Notes: generated by a model not told the origin, from the letters alone. DNA of 64,000 bases from Nonomuraea guangzhouensis (GCF_019396345.1 NZ_JAHKRM010000034.1:62001-126000), one strand, 5' to 3'. Shown: positions 8,696 to 17,375, counted from the first letter of the stretch. Numbers and translations are program-made.

Positions 8696-9015
8696 CGGTT
8701 CCAGAGATCCCGGCCAGCGACGTTCCCACCGACGGTTACCTGCTCGACGTGCGGGAGCAGGACGAATGGGTGGCCGGGCACGCGCCCGAGGCAGTGCACA
8801 TCCCGATGACGCAGATCCAGGGGCGGGTCGAGGAGGTGCCGGGCGACCGGACCGTCTACGTGGTCTGCCGGGTCGGCGGCCGGTCGCTGCAGGTCGCGGC
8901 CTGGCTCAACCAGCTCGGGCGCGAGGCCGTCAACGTCGACGGCGGCATGCAGTCTTGGGCGGGCGCGAGCCGTCCGATGGTCAGCGAGACGGGGCACCCG
9001 CCGTTCGTCGCCTGA
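8692..9015 (+). CDS. Single-domain rhodanese-like protein
   Basis: A 107-aa sulfurtransferase-like domain. The family elements are present: the first motif LLDVREQDEWVAGHAPEAVH, the active-site loop VCRVGGRS whose Cys would carry the persulfide, and the closing NVDGGMQSWAGA. The ATG at 8692 overlaps the stop of the HxlR gene (8693-8695), so the two are cotranslated. It may handle sulfane sulfur or detoxification products under HxlR control (inference). Confidence 0.9.
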   Translation: MTVPEIPASDVPTDGYLLDVREQDEWVAGHAPEAVHIPMTQIQGRVEEVPGDRTVYVVCRVGGRSLQVAAWLNQLGREAVNVDGGMQSWAGASRPMVSETGHPPFVA

Positions 9016-9143
9016 CGGATGACCAGCGGCCGCCCTTATTTGGCTTTTCGGACGATCGCGGACGGAGGGTGTGAGACCCCCCTGTGGTCAGCCGCCTCCT
9101 GATGAGGCAAGATGAGGGCGCAAACTGCACAACTGACGCGGGA

Positions 9144-9226
9144 GCTCGGGGCACCGGGCTGAGAGGGTAGCGAGCCGCTGCCGACCGCTTGAACCTGTCC
9201 GGGTAATGCCGGCGTAGGGAGTGAGC
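9144..9226 (+). promoter_or_regulatory. TPP riboswitch (THI box)
   Basis: All conserved blocks are present: CTCGGGGCACC (9145-9155), CTGAGAGG (9159-9166), GAACCTG (9191-9197), GGGTAATGCC (9201-9210) and GCGTAGGGA (9212-9220). P1 closes between GCTC (9144-9147) and GAGC (9223-9226). The ATG of the permease starts 2 nt later, so the AGGGAG that acts as ribosome-binding site lies in the aptamer itself. Thiamine pyrophosphate binding would therefore block translation initiation directly. Confidence 0.95.
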
Positions 9227-9227
9227 G

Positions 9228-10574
9228 ATGACACATGTCGTTGACGAAGTTCCGCTGACCCTCGAGGGAACTCCCCCCAAGACGCTCGGGCTGCTCGACC
9301 AGGGTGCCCTGTGGGCGAACCTGGCCGTGAGCCTGCTGGGGTTCAGTGGAGCGCTGCTCCTGCTCAACCCGCTCGGTGACGCTCCGCTCACGCTGGCCGC
9401 CGCCCTGGTGGCCACGCTCGTCGGCAGTCTGGTCGGCAGCGCCATGGTGGGGCTGGCGGCCATTCCGGGCACGCAGACCGGGCGGCCGGCCATGGTGCTG
9501 CTGCGCGGGTTGTTCGGGGCGCGGCTGTCGTACATCCCGACCGTGCTCAACATCGTCCAGATGATCGGGTGGGGCGCCTTCGAGCTGTGGGTGATCTCCA
9601 AGGGCGCCATGGCCATCTTCGGCGACGCCGTGCCGTACCAGGCGTGGGTGGTGGTGGCGGGGGTGCTGACCACGTCGCTGACCATCTGGCCGCTCGGGTC
9701 GATCCGGCTGCTGCGGCGTTACGTCACCATCGGGGTGATCATCTCGCTCATCTGGTTCGCGGTCGCGTTCCTGTCGAAGGCTCCGCCGCAGAGCGGTGGG
9801 TCGTGGGCGGCGTTCGCGCCCGCGGTCGACTACGTCATCGCGCTGTCGGTCTCGTGGGTGCCGATCGCGGCCGACTTCGCCCGGCACTCCAGGTCGAGCC
9901 GGACGGCCTTCACCGGCGTGGTCGGCGGCTACACGCTCGCGCAGGTCGCCTGCCTGGGGCTGGGCGTGTACGCGGTGGCGATCGCCGGGTCCGCCGCGGT
10001 GGAGGCCGACGGCACGGCCGTTTTCGGGCCGTTCGTCGCGGCGCCGCTGGGGGCGCTGTTCTTCGCGATCCTGGTGCTGCGGGAGGCCGACCAGTCGTTC
10101 GCGAACGTCTACTCCACGACCATGTCGCTGCAGAACCTCATGCCGCGCGTCGACCGGCGGGTCATCTCGATCGCCATCGGCGTGCTGACCACCGGCATCG
10201 CGCTCGTGGTCGACGTGAACTCCTACGGGGCGTTCCTGGGGGTGATCGGGGCGGTGTTCGTGCCGATGTTCGCGGTGCTGGCGGTCGACTACTTCCTGCT
10301 CGGCGGGCACGCGCGGTGGAACACCGAGGAGAACGCGCCCGCTCGCTGGTCCATGCTGGTGCCCTGGGCGCTCGGCTTCGTGGCGTACTGGCTGACCACC
10401 TCCACGCCCACGGTCGCGCCGTGGGACGGCCTCTGGGCGGCGGTGCGTGCGGCCATCGGGTTCACCCGGCAGCCGTGGATGAACGGCGCGCTGGGCGCGG
10501 CCCTCGTGGCGGCGCTGGTGACGCTGGCGATCGGCGCGGCGGCGGCCAGGCGCGCGTCGGCCGCCCGCCGCTGA
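9228..10574 (+). CDS. cytX: NCS1 family permease, probable thiamine-precursor (HMP) transporter, CytX-like
   Basis: This is a 448-aa membrane protein with about 12 hydrophobic segments and NCS1 features (nucleobase:cation symporter). These include GDAPLTLAAALVATLVGSLVG and an ADFARHSRSS loop after helix 6. The TPP riboswitch directly upstream links it to thiamine metabolism. With a TenA homologue 3.4 kb away, uptake of hydroxymethylpyrimidine for thiamine salvage is the best assignment. Cytosine uptake is the main alternative. The start codon is fixed by the riboswitch/ribosome-site geometry. Confidence 0.87.
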   Translation: MTHVVDEVPLTLEGTPPKTLGLLDQGALWANLAVSLLGFSGALLLLNPLGDAPLTLAAALVATLVGSLVGSAMVGLAAIPGTQTGRPAMVLLRGLFGARLSYIPTVLNIVQMIGWGAFELWVISKGAMAIFGDAVPYQAWVVVAGVLTTSLTIWPLGSIRLLRRYVTIGVIISLIWFAVAFLSKAPPQSGGSWAAFAPAVDYVIALSVSWVPIAADFARHSRSSRTAFTGVVGGYTLAQVACLGLGVYAVAIAGSAAVEADGTAVFGPFVAAPLGALFFAILVLREADQSFANVYSTTMSLQNLMPRVDRRVISIAIGVLTTGIALVVDVNSYGAFLGVIGAVFVPMFAVLAVDYFLLGGHARWNTEENAPARWSMLVPWALGFVAYWLTTSTPTVAPWDGLWAAVRAAIGFTRQPWMNGALGAALVAALVTLAIGAAAARRASAARR

Positions 10575-10623
10575 GGACGGGCCTCAGGCTCCGTGTACGG
10601 GCGTGAGGCTTCGCCTGCGGGCG

Positions 10624-11190
10624 TCAGGCGCGCGAGCGCTGTTCGACGTTGAGGAGGTGGCGTTTGGCCGCCTGGCCGCCCGCGTAGTCGCCCAGCTCGC
10701 CGTCGCCCGGCACGATCCGGTGGCAGGGCACGATCACGCAGACGGGGTTGGCGTTGAGCGCGTTGCCGACGGCGCGGAGCGCGCGCGGCCGGCCGATGCT
10801 CTCGCCGATCTCGTCCAGGGTCGCCGTCTCCCCATAGGGCACGGCCATCGTCTTCTGCAGCACCGTGCGCGCGAACGTCGTGGCGATGGACAGGTCGACC
10901 GGCGTGGCGAAGGCCCGCAGGCGGCCGGAGAAGTAGGCGTCGAGCTCCCTGCGCACCGGGTCGAGCCGCCCGGGGTCGGGCCCGACGAACGCGCCGACAT
11001 GCCTGACGACCAGCTCGAAGACGATCTCCTCGGCCTCGAAGCTGCACGCCACGACGCCCTTGCCGCTCACCGCCAGCACCAGCCGGCCGACCGCGCCGTC
11101 ATAGGTGCCGAACGCCACATCGGGCGGCACCTCGCCGCGGTAGGTGGCGGAGGTCACCCGCAGCAGGGCATCGAGATCGCTGCTCGACAT
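10624..11190 (-). CDS. ogt: Methylated-DNA--protein-cysteine methyltransferase
   Basis: This is a suicide repair enzyme removing alkyl groups from O6-alkylguanine, 188 aa. The C-terminal domain has the helix-turn-helix (PYGETATLDEIGESIGRPRA), the Asn hinge (VGNALNANP) and the active-site motif VIVPCHRIV with the acceptor Cys. The N-terminal domain is a degenerate RNase H-like fold, as in Ogt. ATG 11190 is chosen because upstream sequence in the frame shows no family similarity. It is divergent from the sensor kinase gene and converges on the permease. Confidence 0.93.
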   Translation of the reverse strand: MSSSDLDALLRVTSATYRGEVPPDVAFGTYDGAVGRLVLAVSGKGVVACSFEAEEIVFELVVRHVGAFVGPDPGRLDPVRRELDAYFSGRLRAFATPVDLSIATTFARTVLQKTMAVPYGETATLDEIGESIGRPRALRAVGNALNANPVCVIVPCHRIVPGDGELGDYAGGQAAKRHLLNVEQRSRA

Positions 11191-11286
11191 ACCCGTCACC
11201 CTCTTCCCCCGCCTGGAAAGGCCGTGCCCGCAGCGTATCGGACGGATCGCCCGACGAACGCCGCACGCCACAGGCACTATGGAGGT

Positions 11287-13155
11287 GTGGGTGACGACAG
11301 AGCAAGCAGTGACGATGAGATCGCCTGCGCGGTGCTCGCCAGCTCGCCCAACGCCGTGATCGCGCTCGACCGGGATCAGACCGTACTCGTCTGGAACCAC
11401 GCGGCGGAGCGGCTCTTCGGCTGGTCGGCCGAGGAGATGCTGGGCCGCAGGGCGCCGATCGTGCCGGGGGAGCTGACAGCGGAGCACAACGCGGTGCTCG
11501 AACGGGTGCGCACGGGCGGCCAGGTGTCGCTGCGTACCAAGCGGTTGCGCAGGGACGGCACCGTGCTGGATCTACGGGTCGACACGAGCGCGTTGCTCAC
11601 GGGCAGCGCCGTGGCGGGCTATGTCTTCGTGCACCATCTGACCGAGGCCGACGAGGCCGCCAGGAACCGCATGGCGCGGCGGGCCAGGCTGGTGCGCCGG
11701 CTCACCGACGTGGTCGGTGACATCAACGCCGAGCTGGAGCTGCCCGCGGTTCTCGACCGCATCGCGGCCAGCCTGACCGAGCTGACCGGCGCCGACGCGG
11801 GCGGCTTCGTGCTCATCGAGGACGAGCGGCTGCGGCTGGTGAGCGCTCACCAGCTGCCCGACTCGCTCAAGGGCGTGACGGCCGAGCTGCGTACCAGCCT
11901 GGTCGGCAAGCTCTTACGCACCGGCAAGACGGTGATGCTGGAGTCGCAGGACCTCGGCGACCTGGTCTGGACCAAGCTCGACGGGCTGCACACGATCGCG
12001 CTCGGGCTGGCCGCGGTCGGCGGGCGTCCCTATGGCGCGCTGTACGCGCTGTTCGCCAAACACAAGCCCGGCCATCTGGAGCTCGAACTCCTCGAACTGC
12101 TCGCCGGGCACGCCGGCATCGCGGTCGGCAACGCGGTGGCCTACCAGGAGGCGGTACGCCAGCGGGCACATGAGCGGGCGGTGTTCGACGCCAGCGCCGA
12201 CGGCATCGCCGTGCTCGACCGCGCGGGGCGGGTCAGCCAGTGGAACCCGGCCGCGGCCGAGCTCACCGCGATGCCGGTCGAGGACGTCCTCGGCGGGCAA
12301 CTGCCCTTCCCGCTGCCCAGCCCCGGGGAGAAGCTCACCTACCAGCTGGAGACCGGGCGCTGGCTGGACGTGGTCAGCGCCGAGATCGAGGAGACGGGAG
12401 AGGTGGTCATCGACTTCCGCGACGTGACCACGGCCAAGGAGCTGGAGGAGGCCAAGGACCTGTTCCTGGCCACGACCAGCCACGAGTTGCGCACGCCCAT
12501 CACGATCGTGCGCGGGTTCGCCAGCACGCTCGACTCGCGCTGGGACAAGCTGACCGACACCGAGCGCCGCGCCGCCGTCCACACGATCGCCGAGCGGGCC
12601 AGGTCGCTCGGGCAGCTCATGGACCACCTGCTGCTCGGTGCCAGGGCGGGCGCCGACGAGCCGCCGGTACGCATCGAGGCGTTCGATCTGGCCGAGCGGA
12701 TCCACGCGGCCACGCTCGGGCTGCCCGTGCTGTCCGACAGGCACCGGGTCGAGGTGGCCATCTCCGACGCCCTGCCGCAGGTCAGCGGCGACGCGCTGGC
12801 CACCGACATCATCCTCGGCCAGCTGCTGGAGAACGCCTTCAAGTATTCGCCGAAGGGCGGCCTGATCAGCGTCGGCGCCTGGCCCGAGGAGGACGCCGTG
12901 GTCGTGGTCGTGGACGACGAGGGAGTCGGCATCGCCGCGCCGGACCGCGAACGGGTCTTCGAACGGTTCGTGCAGGTCGACAGTGGTGACCGGCGCAGGT
13001 TCGGCGGGGTCGGCCTCGGGCTGTACATCGTCCGCAGTCTCGCCAGGGCTCAGGGCGGCGATGTGAGCGCCCATCCGCGACCCGGCGGAGGCACTCGAAT
13101 GCGCCTCGTGTTGGGCAACGCTTCTCTTATCCGATCCGACACACCGATGCGGTAA
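11287..13155 (+). CDS. PAS-GAF-PAS sensor histidine kinase (soluble)
   Basis: The protein is about 622 aa with no membrane segment. Domains in order: PAS (about 10-115, SSPNAVIALDRDQ), GAF (about 140-285), second PAS (about 295-390, DASADGIAVLDRAGRVSQWN), HisKA with phospho-acceptor His near 399 (TSHELRTPITIVRG), and an HATPase domain with N-box (LLENAFKYSPKGG), G1 (DDEGVGIAAPDRERVFERF) and G2 (GGVGLGLYIVRS). No response regulator adjoins it. The GTG at 11287 is the first in-frame start, but its GGAGG sits too close, so the start is uncertain. An RsbW-like ATPase follows, hinting at a partner-switching network. Confidence 0.88.
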   Translation: MGDDRASSDDEIACAVLASSPNAVIALDRDQTVLVWNHAAERLFGWSAEEMLGRRAPIVPGELTAEHNAVLERVRTGGQVSLRTKRLRRDGTVLDLRVDTSALLTGSAVAGYVFVHHLTEADEAARNRMARRARLVRRLTDVVGDINAELELPAVLDRIAASLTELTGADAGGFVLIEDERLRLVSAHQLPDSLKGVTAELRTSLVGKLLRTGKTVMLESQDLGDLVWTKLDGLHTIALGLAAVGGRPYGALYALFAKHKPGHLELELLELLAGHAGIAVGNAVAYQEAVRQRAHERAVFDASADGIAVLDRAGRVSQWNPAAAELTAMPVEDVLGGQLPFPLPSPGEKLTYQLETGRWLDVVSAEIEETGEVVIDFRDVTTAKELEEAKDLFLATTSHELRTPITIVRGFASTLDSRWDKLTDTERRAAVHTIAERARSLGQLMDHLLLGARAGADEPPVRIEAFDLAERIHAATLGLPVLSDRHRVEVAISDALPQVSGDALATDIILGQLLENAFKYSPKGGLISVGAWPEEDAVVVVVDDEGVGIAAPDRERVFERFVQVDSGDRRRFGGVGLGLYIVRSLARAQGGDVSAHPRPGGGTRMRLVLGNASLIRSDTPMR

Positions 13156-13298
13156 CGACGTGGTCACAGTTGAGCTGATCTATCGTCCAATGTGTACAAG
13201 CTGTGATCGAGATGCGGTTTCTGGGATCGAGTAACGGGGCATTTCGGTCGTACCGGGGAAGTGTTCCCGTGGGGGGCACTGGGAGCGGGGAGGTGGGT

Positions 13299-13730
13299 GT
13301 GTCAAGCGTGGTGCTACTGCCGTACGCGCCGTCCAGCGTCGCCGTCGCCCGCCAGCGTATATCCACTGACCTGCAGGATTGCGGTGTCTTCTCCACCGCG
13401 ATCGACGATGCCGTCCTCGTGGTGAGCGAGCTGCTGAGCAACGCGCTACGGCATGCGCATCCGCTGCCGTCGGGCATGGTCAGGGTGGCCTGGCTGAAGA
13501 GCGACGAGCACATCGAGGTGGCGGTCAGCGATGGGGGTGCCTCGACCGAGCCCCGCGCCGGCCGGCCGACCATGTCGTCGCTCGGGGGCAGGGGGCTCGG
13601 CATCGTCGAGTACGTCGCGGAGAGCTGGGGAGTCCGCCACGACGGTGACATCACGACGGTGTGGGCGATCCTGCTCGCCCCCAACGGATCGATGAACGGG
13701 CAGGTCCACGCACTCAAAGAGGCCGGATAG
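13299..13730 (+). CDS. RsbW-like ATP-binding (anti-sigma regulatory) protein
   Basis: A GHKL ATPase domain protein of 143 aa, the serine-kinase/anti-sigma type abundant in actinomycetes. The N-box VVSELLSNALRHAHP and the G2 box GGRGLGIVEYVAESWGV are clear. GTG 13299 is preferred: GGGGAGG lies 5 nt upstream, and the reading frame before it (back to GTG 13203) has much poorer G/C use in third positions. It would phosphorylate a STAS antagonist; one is encoded at 17376, but pairing is only a possibility. Confidence 0.83.
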   Translation: MSSVVLLPYAPSSVAVARQRISTDLQDCGVFSTAIDDAVLVVSELLSNALRHAHPLPSGMVRVAWLKSDEHIEVAVSDGGASTEPRAGRPTMSSLGGRGLGIVEYVAESWGVRHDGDITTVWAILLAPNGSMNGQVHALKEAG

Positions 13731-13738
13731 CCGCTCGC

Positions 13739-14386
13739 TCAGACAGCCCGGGCGGCCAGGATCGCGCGCTCACCCGCGACCCACGCCGTGGAGATCAGCA
13801 GATAGAGTCCCGCCGCCAGCGGCAGCACCGCGGCGGCCAGCACCGAGCCGAACGGCAGCAGCGGCATGAGCCTGCGGATCATCGCGGGCTGCTCCGCCGG
13901 CAGTGTGGCGCTCACCTTCCGGGCCGAAATCCAGGCCACGACCGCGATCAGCGCGATGACCACGGCAAAGACCAAAAATGGCACGCTGACCAGACCGTAA
14001 TTGGTGACAATTCCGGCGACGTGCTGACCCAGTGGGGCGCCCAGCAGGTCGTGGCCGAGGAAGGCGGTCGGGTGCGTGGCGACCCGATACATCACCCACA
14101 TGAACGGAAGCTGCCCCAATCCCGGCAGGATCGTGGCCAGCGGCGAGGTGCCTTCCTTCGCGTACAGCTTGGTGGTCTCCTTGGCCAGCCGCTCGGGGTT
14201 GCGCGACCACCGCTTCTGCAACTCGCGCAGCTTGGGCGCCAGCCGCTTCTGGATCTGGGTGGCGCGGGCCTGGCGGATGCCGAGCGGCAGCAGCAGAAGG
14301 CGTACGGCCACGGTGAACAGCATGATGGCGACCGCGGCGTTGTCGCCGGAGACGGTCAGCAGGAACGAGATGAGAGAGTCGAACAT
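13739..14386 (-). CDS. YidC/Oxa1 family membrane insertase
   Basis: This is a short (215 aa) insertase of the YidC/Oxa1/Alb3 family. It shows the core helices (NAAVAIMLFTVAVRLLLLPLGIRQARA), the cytoplasmic coiled segment QKRLAPKLRELQKRW, and the LPFMWVMYRV region. The conserved Arg in the first core helix, essential in Gram-positive YidC, is present (VRLLLLP). It is last of three genes with two tiny membrane proteins. It is smaller than the housekeeping YidC of the rpmH region, so it is likely an accessory paralogue. ATG 14386 is chosen; a TTG at 14398 is an alternative. Confidence 0.88.
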   Translation of the reverse strand: MFDSLISFLLTVSGDNAAVAIMLFTVAVRLLLLPLGIRQARATQIQKRLAPKLRELQKRWSRNPERLAKETTKLYAKEGTSPLATILPGLGQLPFMWVMYRVATHPTAFLGHDLLGAPLGQHVAGIVTNYGLVSVPFLVFAVVIALIAVVAWISARKVSATLPAEQPAMIRRLMPLLPFGSVLAAAVLPLAAGLYLLISTAWVAGERAILAARAV

Positions 14387-14440
14387 GAGCCCCTTCAATC
14401 AAGAAAGATGGATCAGGGCTCGCTGAAGAGAGAGCCCCGC

Positions 14441-14662
14441 TTAACCGGAAGCGGGGCGCGATGACGGAGCTCGTGGCCGCGGCCGACCGGCGGCGGCGGG
14501 GTGGCGCAGGCGCTGGAAGGCCGTGCGCCGGGCATAGCTCAGCGGGAAGCCCGGCGCGTCGCCGCCGATGGCGGGCAGCAGCCGGGCGGCCCAGGTGGCG
14601 AGCAGCAGGATCGCCACCATGGTCACGCCGATGAGCCAAGGATCGAACAGGAAGAGCGTCAC
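14441..14662 (-). CDS. DUF6412-type small membrane protein
   Basis: A 73-aa protein with one to two hydrophobic helices at the N-terminus (PWLIGVTMVAILLLATWAAR) and a basic C-tail rich in Arg and Pro. It resembles the DUF6412 proteins found beside YidC-type insertases in actinomycetes. The GTG start overlaps the TGA of the preceding 57-aa gene (GTGA at 14659-14662). Its function is unknown. Constant linkage with an insertase suggests an insertase partner or substrate (inference). Confidence 0.7.
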   Translation of the reverse strand: MTLFLFDPWLIGVTMVAILLLATWAARLLPAIGGDAPGFPLSYARRTAFQRLRHPAAAGRPRPRAPSSRPASG

Positions 14663-14832
14663 CGCGACGAGGACGACTTCCCGACCAGCGTGACGGCGAT
14701 GAACACCAGCAGGGCGACGACTCCGATGATGAGCGCGACCTTGAGCAGCCCCATGATCATGGGCAGCACGAAGTTGAAAAGTACGAAGAGCCCCAGAAGG
14801 GCGCCCAGTACGAGCATGACGACTCGACTCAT
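14659..14832 (-). CDS. 57-aa hydrophobic membrane protein
   Basis: This very small protein is almost entirely membrane helices (LVLGALLGLFVLFNFVLPMI, then a second Val/Ile-rich helix) and ends in KSSSSR. It starts at ATG 14832 and is coupled by GTGA overlap to the DUF6412-like gene. It is first in the three-gene YidC operon and divergent from the response regulator gene. No family was recognised. Confidence 0.65.
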   Translation of the reverse strand: MSRVVMLVLGALLGLFVLFNFVLPMIMGLLKVALIIGVVALLVFIAVTLVGKSSSSR

Positions 14833-14925
14833 GCGCCCACCGTACGTCCTGCGGGCATGATCCGCGAGGCTTACGAACCAATGACGTAAGTGTCGATTCG
14901 GGGTCCCCCGCCGTACGGTGAAAGT

Positions 14926-15624
14926 GTGAACACGCGCATCCTGGTGGTCGACGACGACCCGACCGTGGCCGAGGTGGTGGCGCGTTATCTGGAGCGCGAC
15001 GGGCACGAGGTCGAATGCGTGGGTGACGGCGCGGAGGCGCTGCGCCGGGCGCTCGCCAGTCCGCCCGATCTGATGGTGCTCGACCTGATGCTGCCCAAGA
15101 TGGATGGGCTGCAGGTGTGCAAGAAGCTCAGGGAGCGCTGGCCGGTCCCGGTGATCATGCTGACCGCGCTCGGTGAGGAGATCGACCGTGTGGTCGGCCT
15201 CGAAACCGGCGCCGACGACTATGTGACCAAGCCGTTCAGCCCGCGCGAGCTGGCGCTTCGCGTCCAGTCGGTGCTGCGCCGCGCCCGCGGGGCCTCGGTC
15301 ACGGGCGGCACGGGCGTGCTGCGTGACGGCGACCTGGTGGTCGACGTCGGGGCGCACGAGGTGGGGCTGGGCGGCGCCGAGGTGATGCTCACCGCCCGCG
15401 AGTTCGACCTGCTGGCCTACCTGATGCGTAACCCGCGGCAGGCGTTCAGCCGGTCGGCGCTGCTGAATCAGGTGTGGGGATGGTCGTTCGGCGACTCGTC
15501 CACGGTGACCGTGCACGTCAGGCGGCTGCGGGAGAAGATCGAGCCGGACCCGACCGCGCCGCGGCGGATCGTCACCGTCTGGGGTGTGGGATACCGGTAC
15601 GAACCGCTCGAAGGCCAGCCATGA
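14926..15624 (+). CDS. OmpR/PhoB family response regulator
   Basis: A 232-aa DNA-binding regulator. The receiver domain has the acidic pocket (VVDDDP), the phospho-acceptor Asp53 in VLDLMLPKMDG, Thr in MLTALG and Lys in VTKPFSPREL. A winged-helix output domain follows (FDLLAYLMRNPRQAFSRSAL, then VTVHVRRLREKIE). GTG 14926 is chosen from the family N-terminus. It is cotranslated with its kinase through ATGA. Confidence 0.95.
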   Translation: MNTRILVVDDDPTVAEVVARYLERDGHEVECVGDGAEALRRALASPPDLMVLDLMLPKMDGLQVCKKLRERWPVPVIMLTALGEEIDRVVGLETGADDYVTKPFSPRELALRVQSVLRRARGASVTGGTGVLRDGDLVVDVGAHEVGLGGAEVMLTAREFDLLAYLMRNPRQAFSRSALLNQVWGWSFGDSSTVTVHVRRLREKIEPDPTAPRRIVTVWGVGYRYEPLEGQP

Positions 15625-16733
15625 GCCCCAACCCCGCGATGGTGAGCGACCTGAGCATGATCGTGGCGGTCACGGCGGGGCTGGGGCTGCTGGTGGGCGT
15701 CCTGGGCGTGTCCGTGATGTGGTGGCTGCGTGCCCGCTCGATCGGGGTCATGCTGGCCGTCGTCATGGTGGTCGCGATCGCGGCGACGCTGGCCGGCGTG
15801 GTGGCGATCACGCTCAAGATGATCATCGCGGGCCCGGTCAAGGACATCGTGCTCAGCGTGGTGGCCGTCGGCGGGCTGGTCGGGCTGGGAGTGGCGTTCG
15901 TGCTGGCCAGGCGGGTCGTGGGCGAGAGCAGGCGGCTGGTGGCGGCCGTCCGCGACCTGCCGTTCACCGCGCCCAAGGGGTTGCCGTCTGAGCTGCAGAC
16001 GATCGCGAACACGCTGGAGGAGGCGTACGAGCGGGAGCGCGCCCTGGAAGGGGCACGGCGCGAGCTCGTCGCCTGGGTGAGCCACGACCTGCGTACCCCG
16101 CTCGCCGGGATGCGGGCGATGGCCGAGGCGCTCGAAGACGGGGTGGTGTCCGACTCTGTGACCGTCGCCCGCTATCACCACCAGATCAAGCTGGAGGTGG
16201 AACGGCTGTCGGCGATGGTCGACGACCTGTTCGAGCTGTCCCGGATCCACGCCGGGGCGCTGCGGCTCTCTCCTGTCCGGATCGGGCTGGCCGACCTGGT
16301 CGCCGACACGCTCGCGGGGGCCGAGCCGCTGGCCCGCGCCAAAGGGGTGCGGCTGACCGTCGAGGCCGCCGAGGCGGTGCCCGTGCGGGCGGACGCGAAC
16401 GCCCTGAGCCGGGCGCTGGGAAATCTGGTCGTCAACGCGATCAGGCACACGCCGTCGGACCGCACGGTCGTGTTGCGGGCGGCCGTCGACTCGGGCATGG
16501 CGTGCCTGTCGGTCAGCGACTGCTGCGGGGGCATCCCCGACGAGGACCTGAACCGGGTGTTCGAGGTGGCCTTCAGGGGCGAAGCGGCCCGGACCCCGAC
16601 CAAAGACGGCGGGGCCGGGCTCGGCCTGGCGATCGCTCAGGGCATCGTGGAGGCGCACGACGGGGTGATCGGCGTGGTCAACGACGGGCCGGGCTGCCGT
16701 TTCGAGATCCGGCTGCCGCTGGTCCCGGGATAA
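15621..16733 (+). CDS. Two-component sensor histidine kinase
   Basis: The membrane kinase partner of the regulator at 14926, 370 aa. There are three or four hydrophobic segments in the first ~100 residues with little extracellular sequence, so the signal is probably sensed in or at the membrane. A HAMP-like linker follows, then HisKA with His155 (VSHDLRTPLAGMRAMAEAL). The HATPase domain has an N-box (ALGNLVVNAIRHTPSD) and G2 (GGAGLGLAIAQGIVEAHDG). The start overlaps the regulator stop by ATGA. Confidence 0.94.
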   Translation: MSPNPAMVSDLSMIVAVTAGLGLLVGVLGVSVMWWLRARSIGVMLAVVMVVAIAATLAGVVAITLKMIIAGPVKDIVLSVVAVGGLVGLGVAFVLARRVVGESRRLVAAVRDLPFTAPKGLPSELQTIANTLEEAYERERALEGARRELVAWVSHDLRTPLAGMRAMAEALEDGVVSDSVTVARYHHQIKLEVERLSAMVDDLFELSRIHAGALRLSPVRIGLADLVADTLAGAEPLARAKGVRLTVEAAEAVPVRADANALSRALGNLVVNAIRHTPSDRTVVLRAAVDSGMACLSVSDCCGGIPDEDLNRVFEVAFRGEAARTPTKDGGAGLGLAIAQGIVEAHDGVIGVVNDGPGCRFEIRLPLVPG

Positions 16734-16754
16734 GGCGTCCGTCAGGTCGTGACG

Positions 16755-17156
16755 TCAACCGGACTCCGGGAGGGTGCTGTCGTGGCCGCCGCCGAACGAC
16801 TCCGACATCGCGCGGAACGTCGGGCACGGCCAGCGCCACATGCAACTCCGGCATCGCAGGATGGGATTGGCGGAGTCACTGGTGATGCCTCCCGCGTCGC
16901 GCGGCTGGTGGAGGTCGAACAGCCGCAGCCCGAGCTCGGAGAATCTGAGCAGGTCGTCGCGGGCGTCGGCGAGGAAGTCGAGGTCCTCGCCGGCGAGTTT
17001 CGTGTGTACGGGGACGAAGCCTTCGTGGTTGACGAGGCTACGCAGGCGTCCCACTTTGTCATGCCACGAGGTGGCCTTCTCGGTGCGAATGAGGATGGCT
17101 TCCAGTCGTTCGCGGAGTCGCTGTCGGTGCGGATCTTCGGATCTGTCTGTTCTCAT
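16755..17156 (-). CDS. Hypothetical protein with a Cys/Trp-rich tail, DUF6221-like style
   Basis: A 133-aa cytoplasmic protein with a basic helical N-terminus and a tail RCRSCMWRWPCPTFRAMSE (about 104-122) holding three Cys. The tail resembles the WPCPT...L ending of small actinobacterial hypothetical proteins such as DUF6221. Coding on this strand is supported by its biased wobble positions and by a sensible start at 17156. It may be a metal-binding tail. No function can be assigned. Confidence 0.6.
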   Translation of the reverse strand: MRTDRSEDPHRQRLRERLEAILIRTEKATSWHDKVGRLRSLVNHEGFVPVHTKLAGEDLDFLADARDDLLRFSELGLRLFDLHQPRDAGGITSDSANPILRCRSCMWRWPCPTFRAMSESFGGGHDSTLPESG

Positions 17157-17375
17157 GAATGCTCGGGCCCGTGGTCGCCCGGCCCCTCCTTCTCAGTGAA
17201 GTAGTGACCAGAAGCGAGGTGCCGGGCCGCCCCCCTCTCCGGCCATGCCGGTGTCACACAGTCAAGCTTCGCGTACTCTCTGTTTTCATGGAGCCCAAAC
17301 GGAGGACAAAAACCTGTGCTTCCCCTATCGGCGTGACAACGTGACCGGAAGGCTCCGCGCCGCTAGCCTGCCCAT
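17157..17375. other. Intergenic region with probable STAS promoter
   Basis: This divergent spacer between the Cys/Trp-tailed gene and the STAS gene has lower GC than its surroundings. TAGCCT lies about 9 nt before the GTG of the STAS gene and could be the -10 box of a leaderless transcript. No other element was recognised. Confidence 0.3.
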
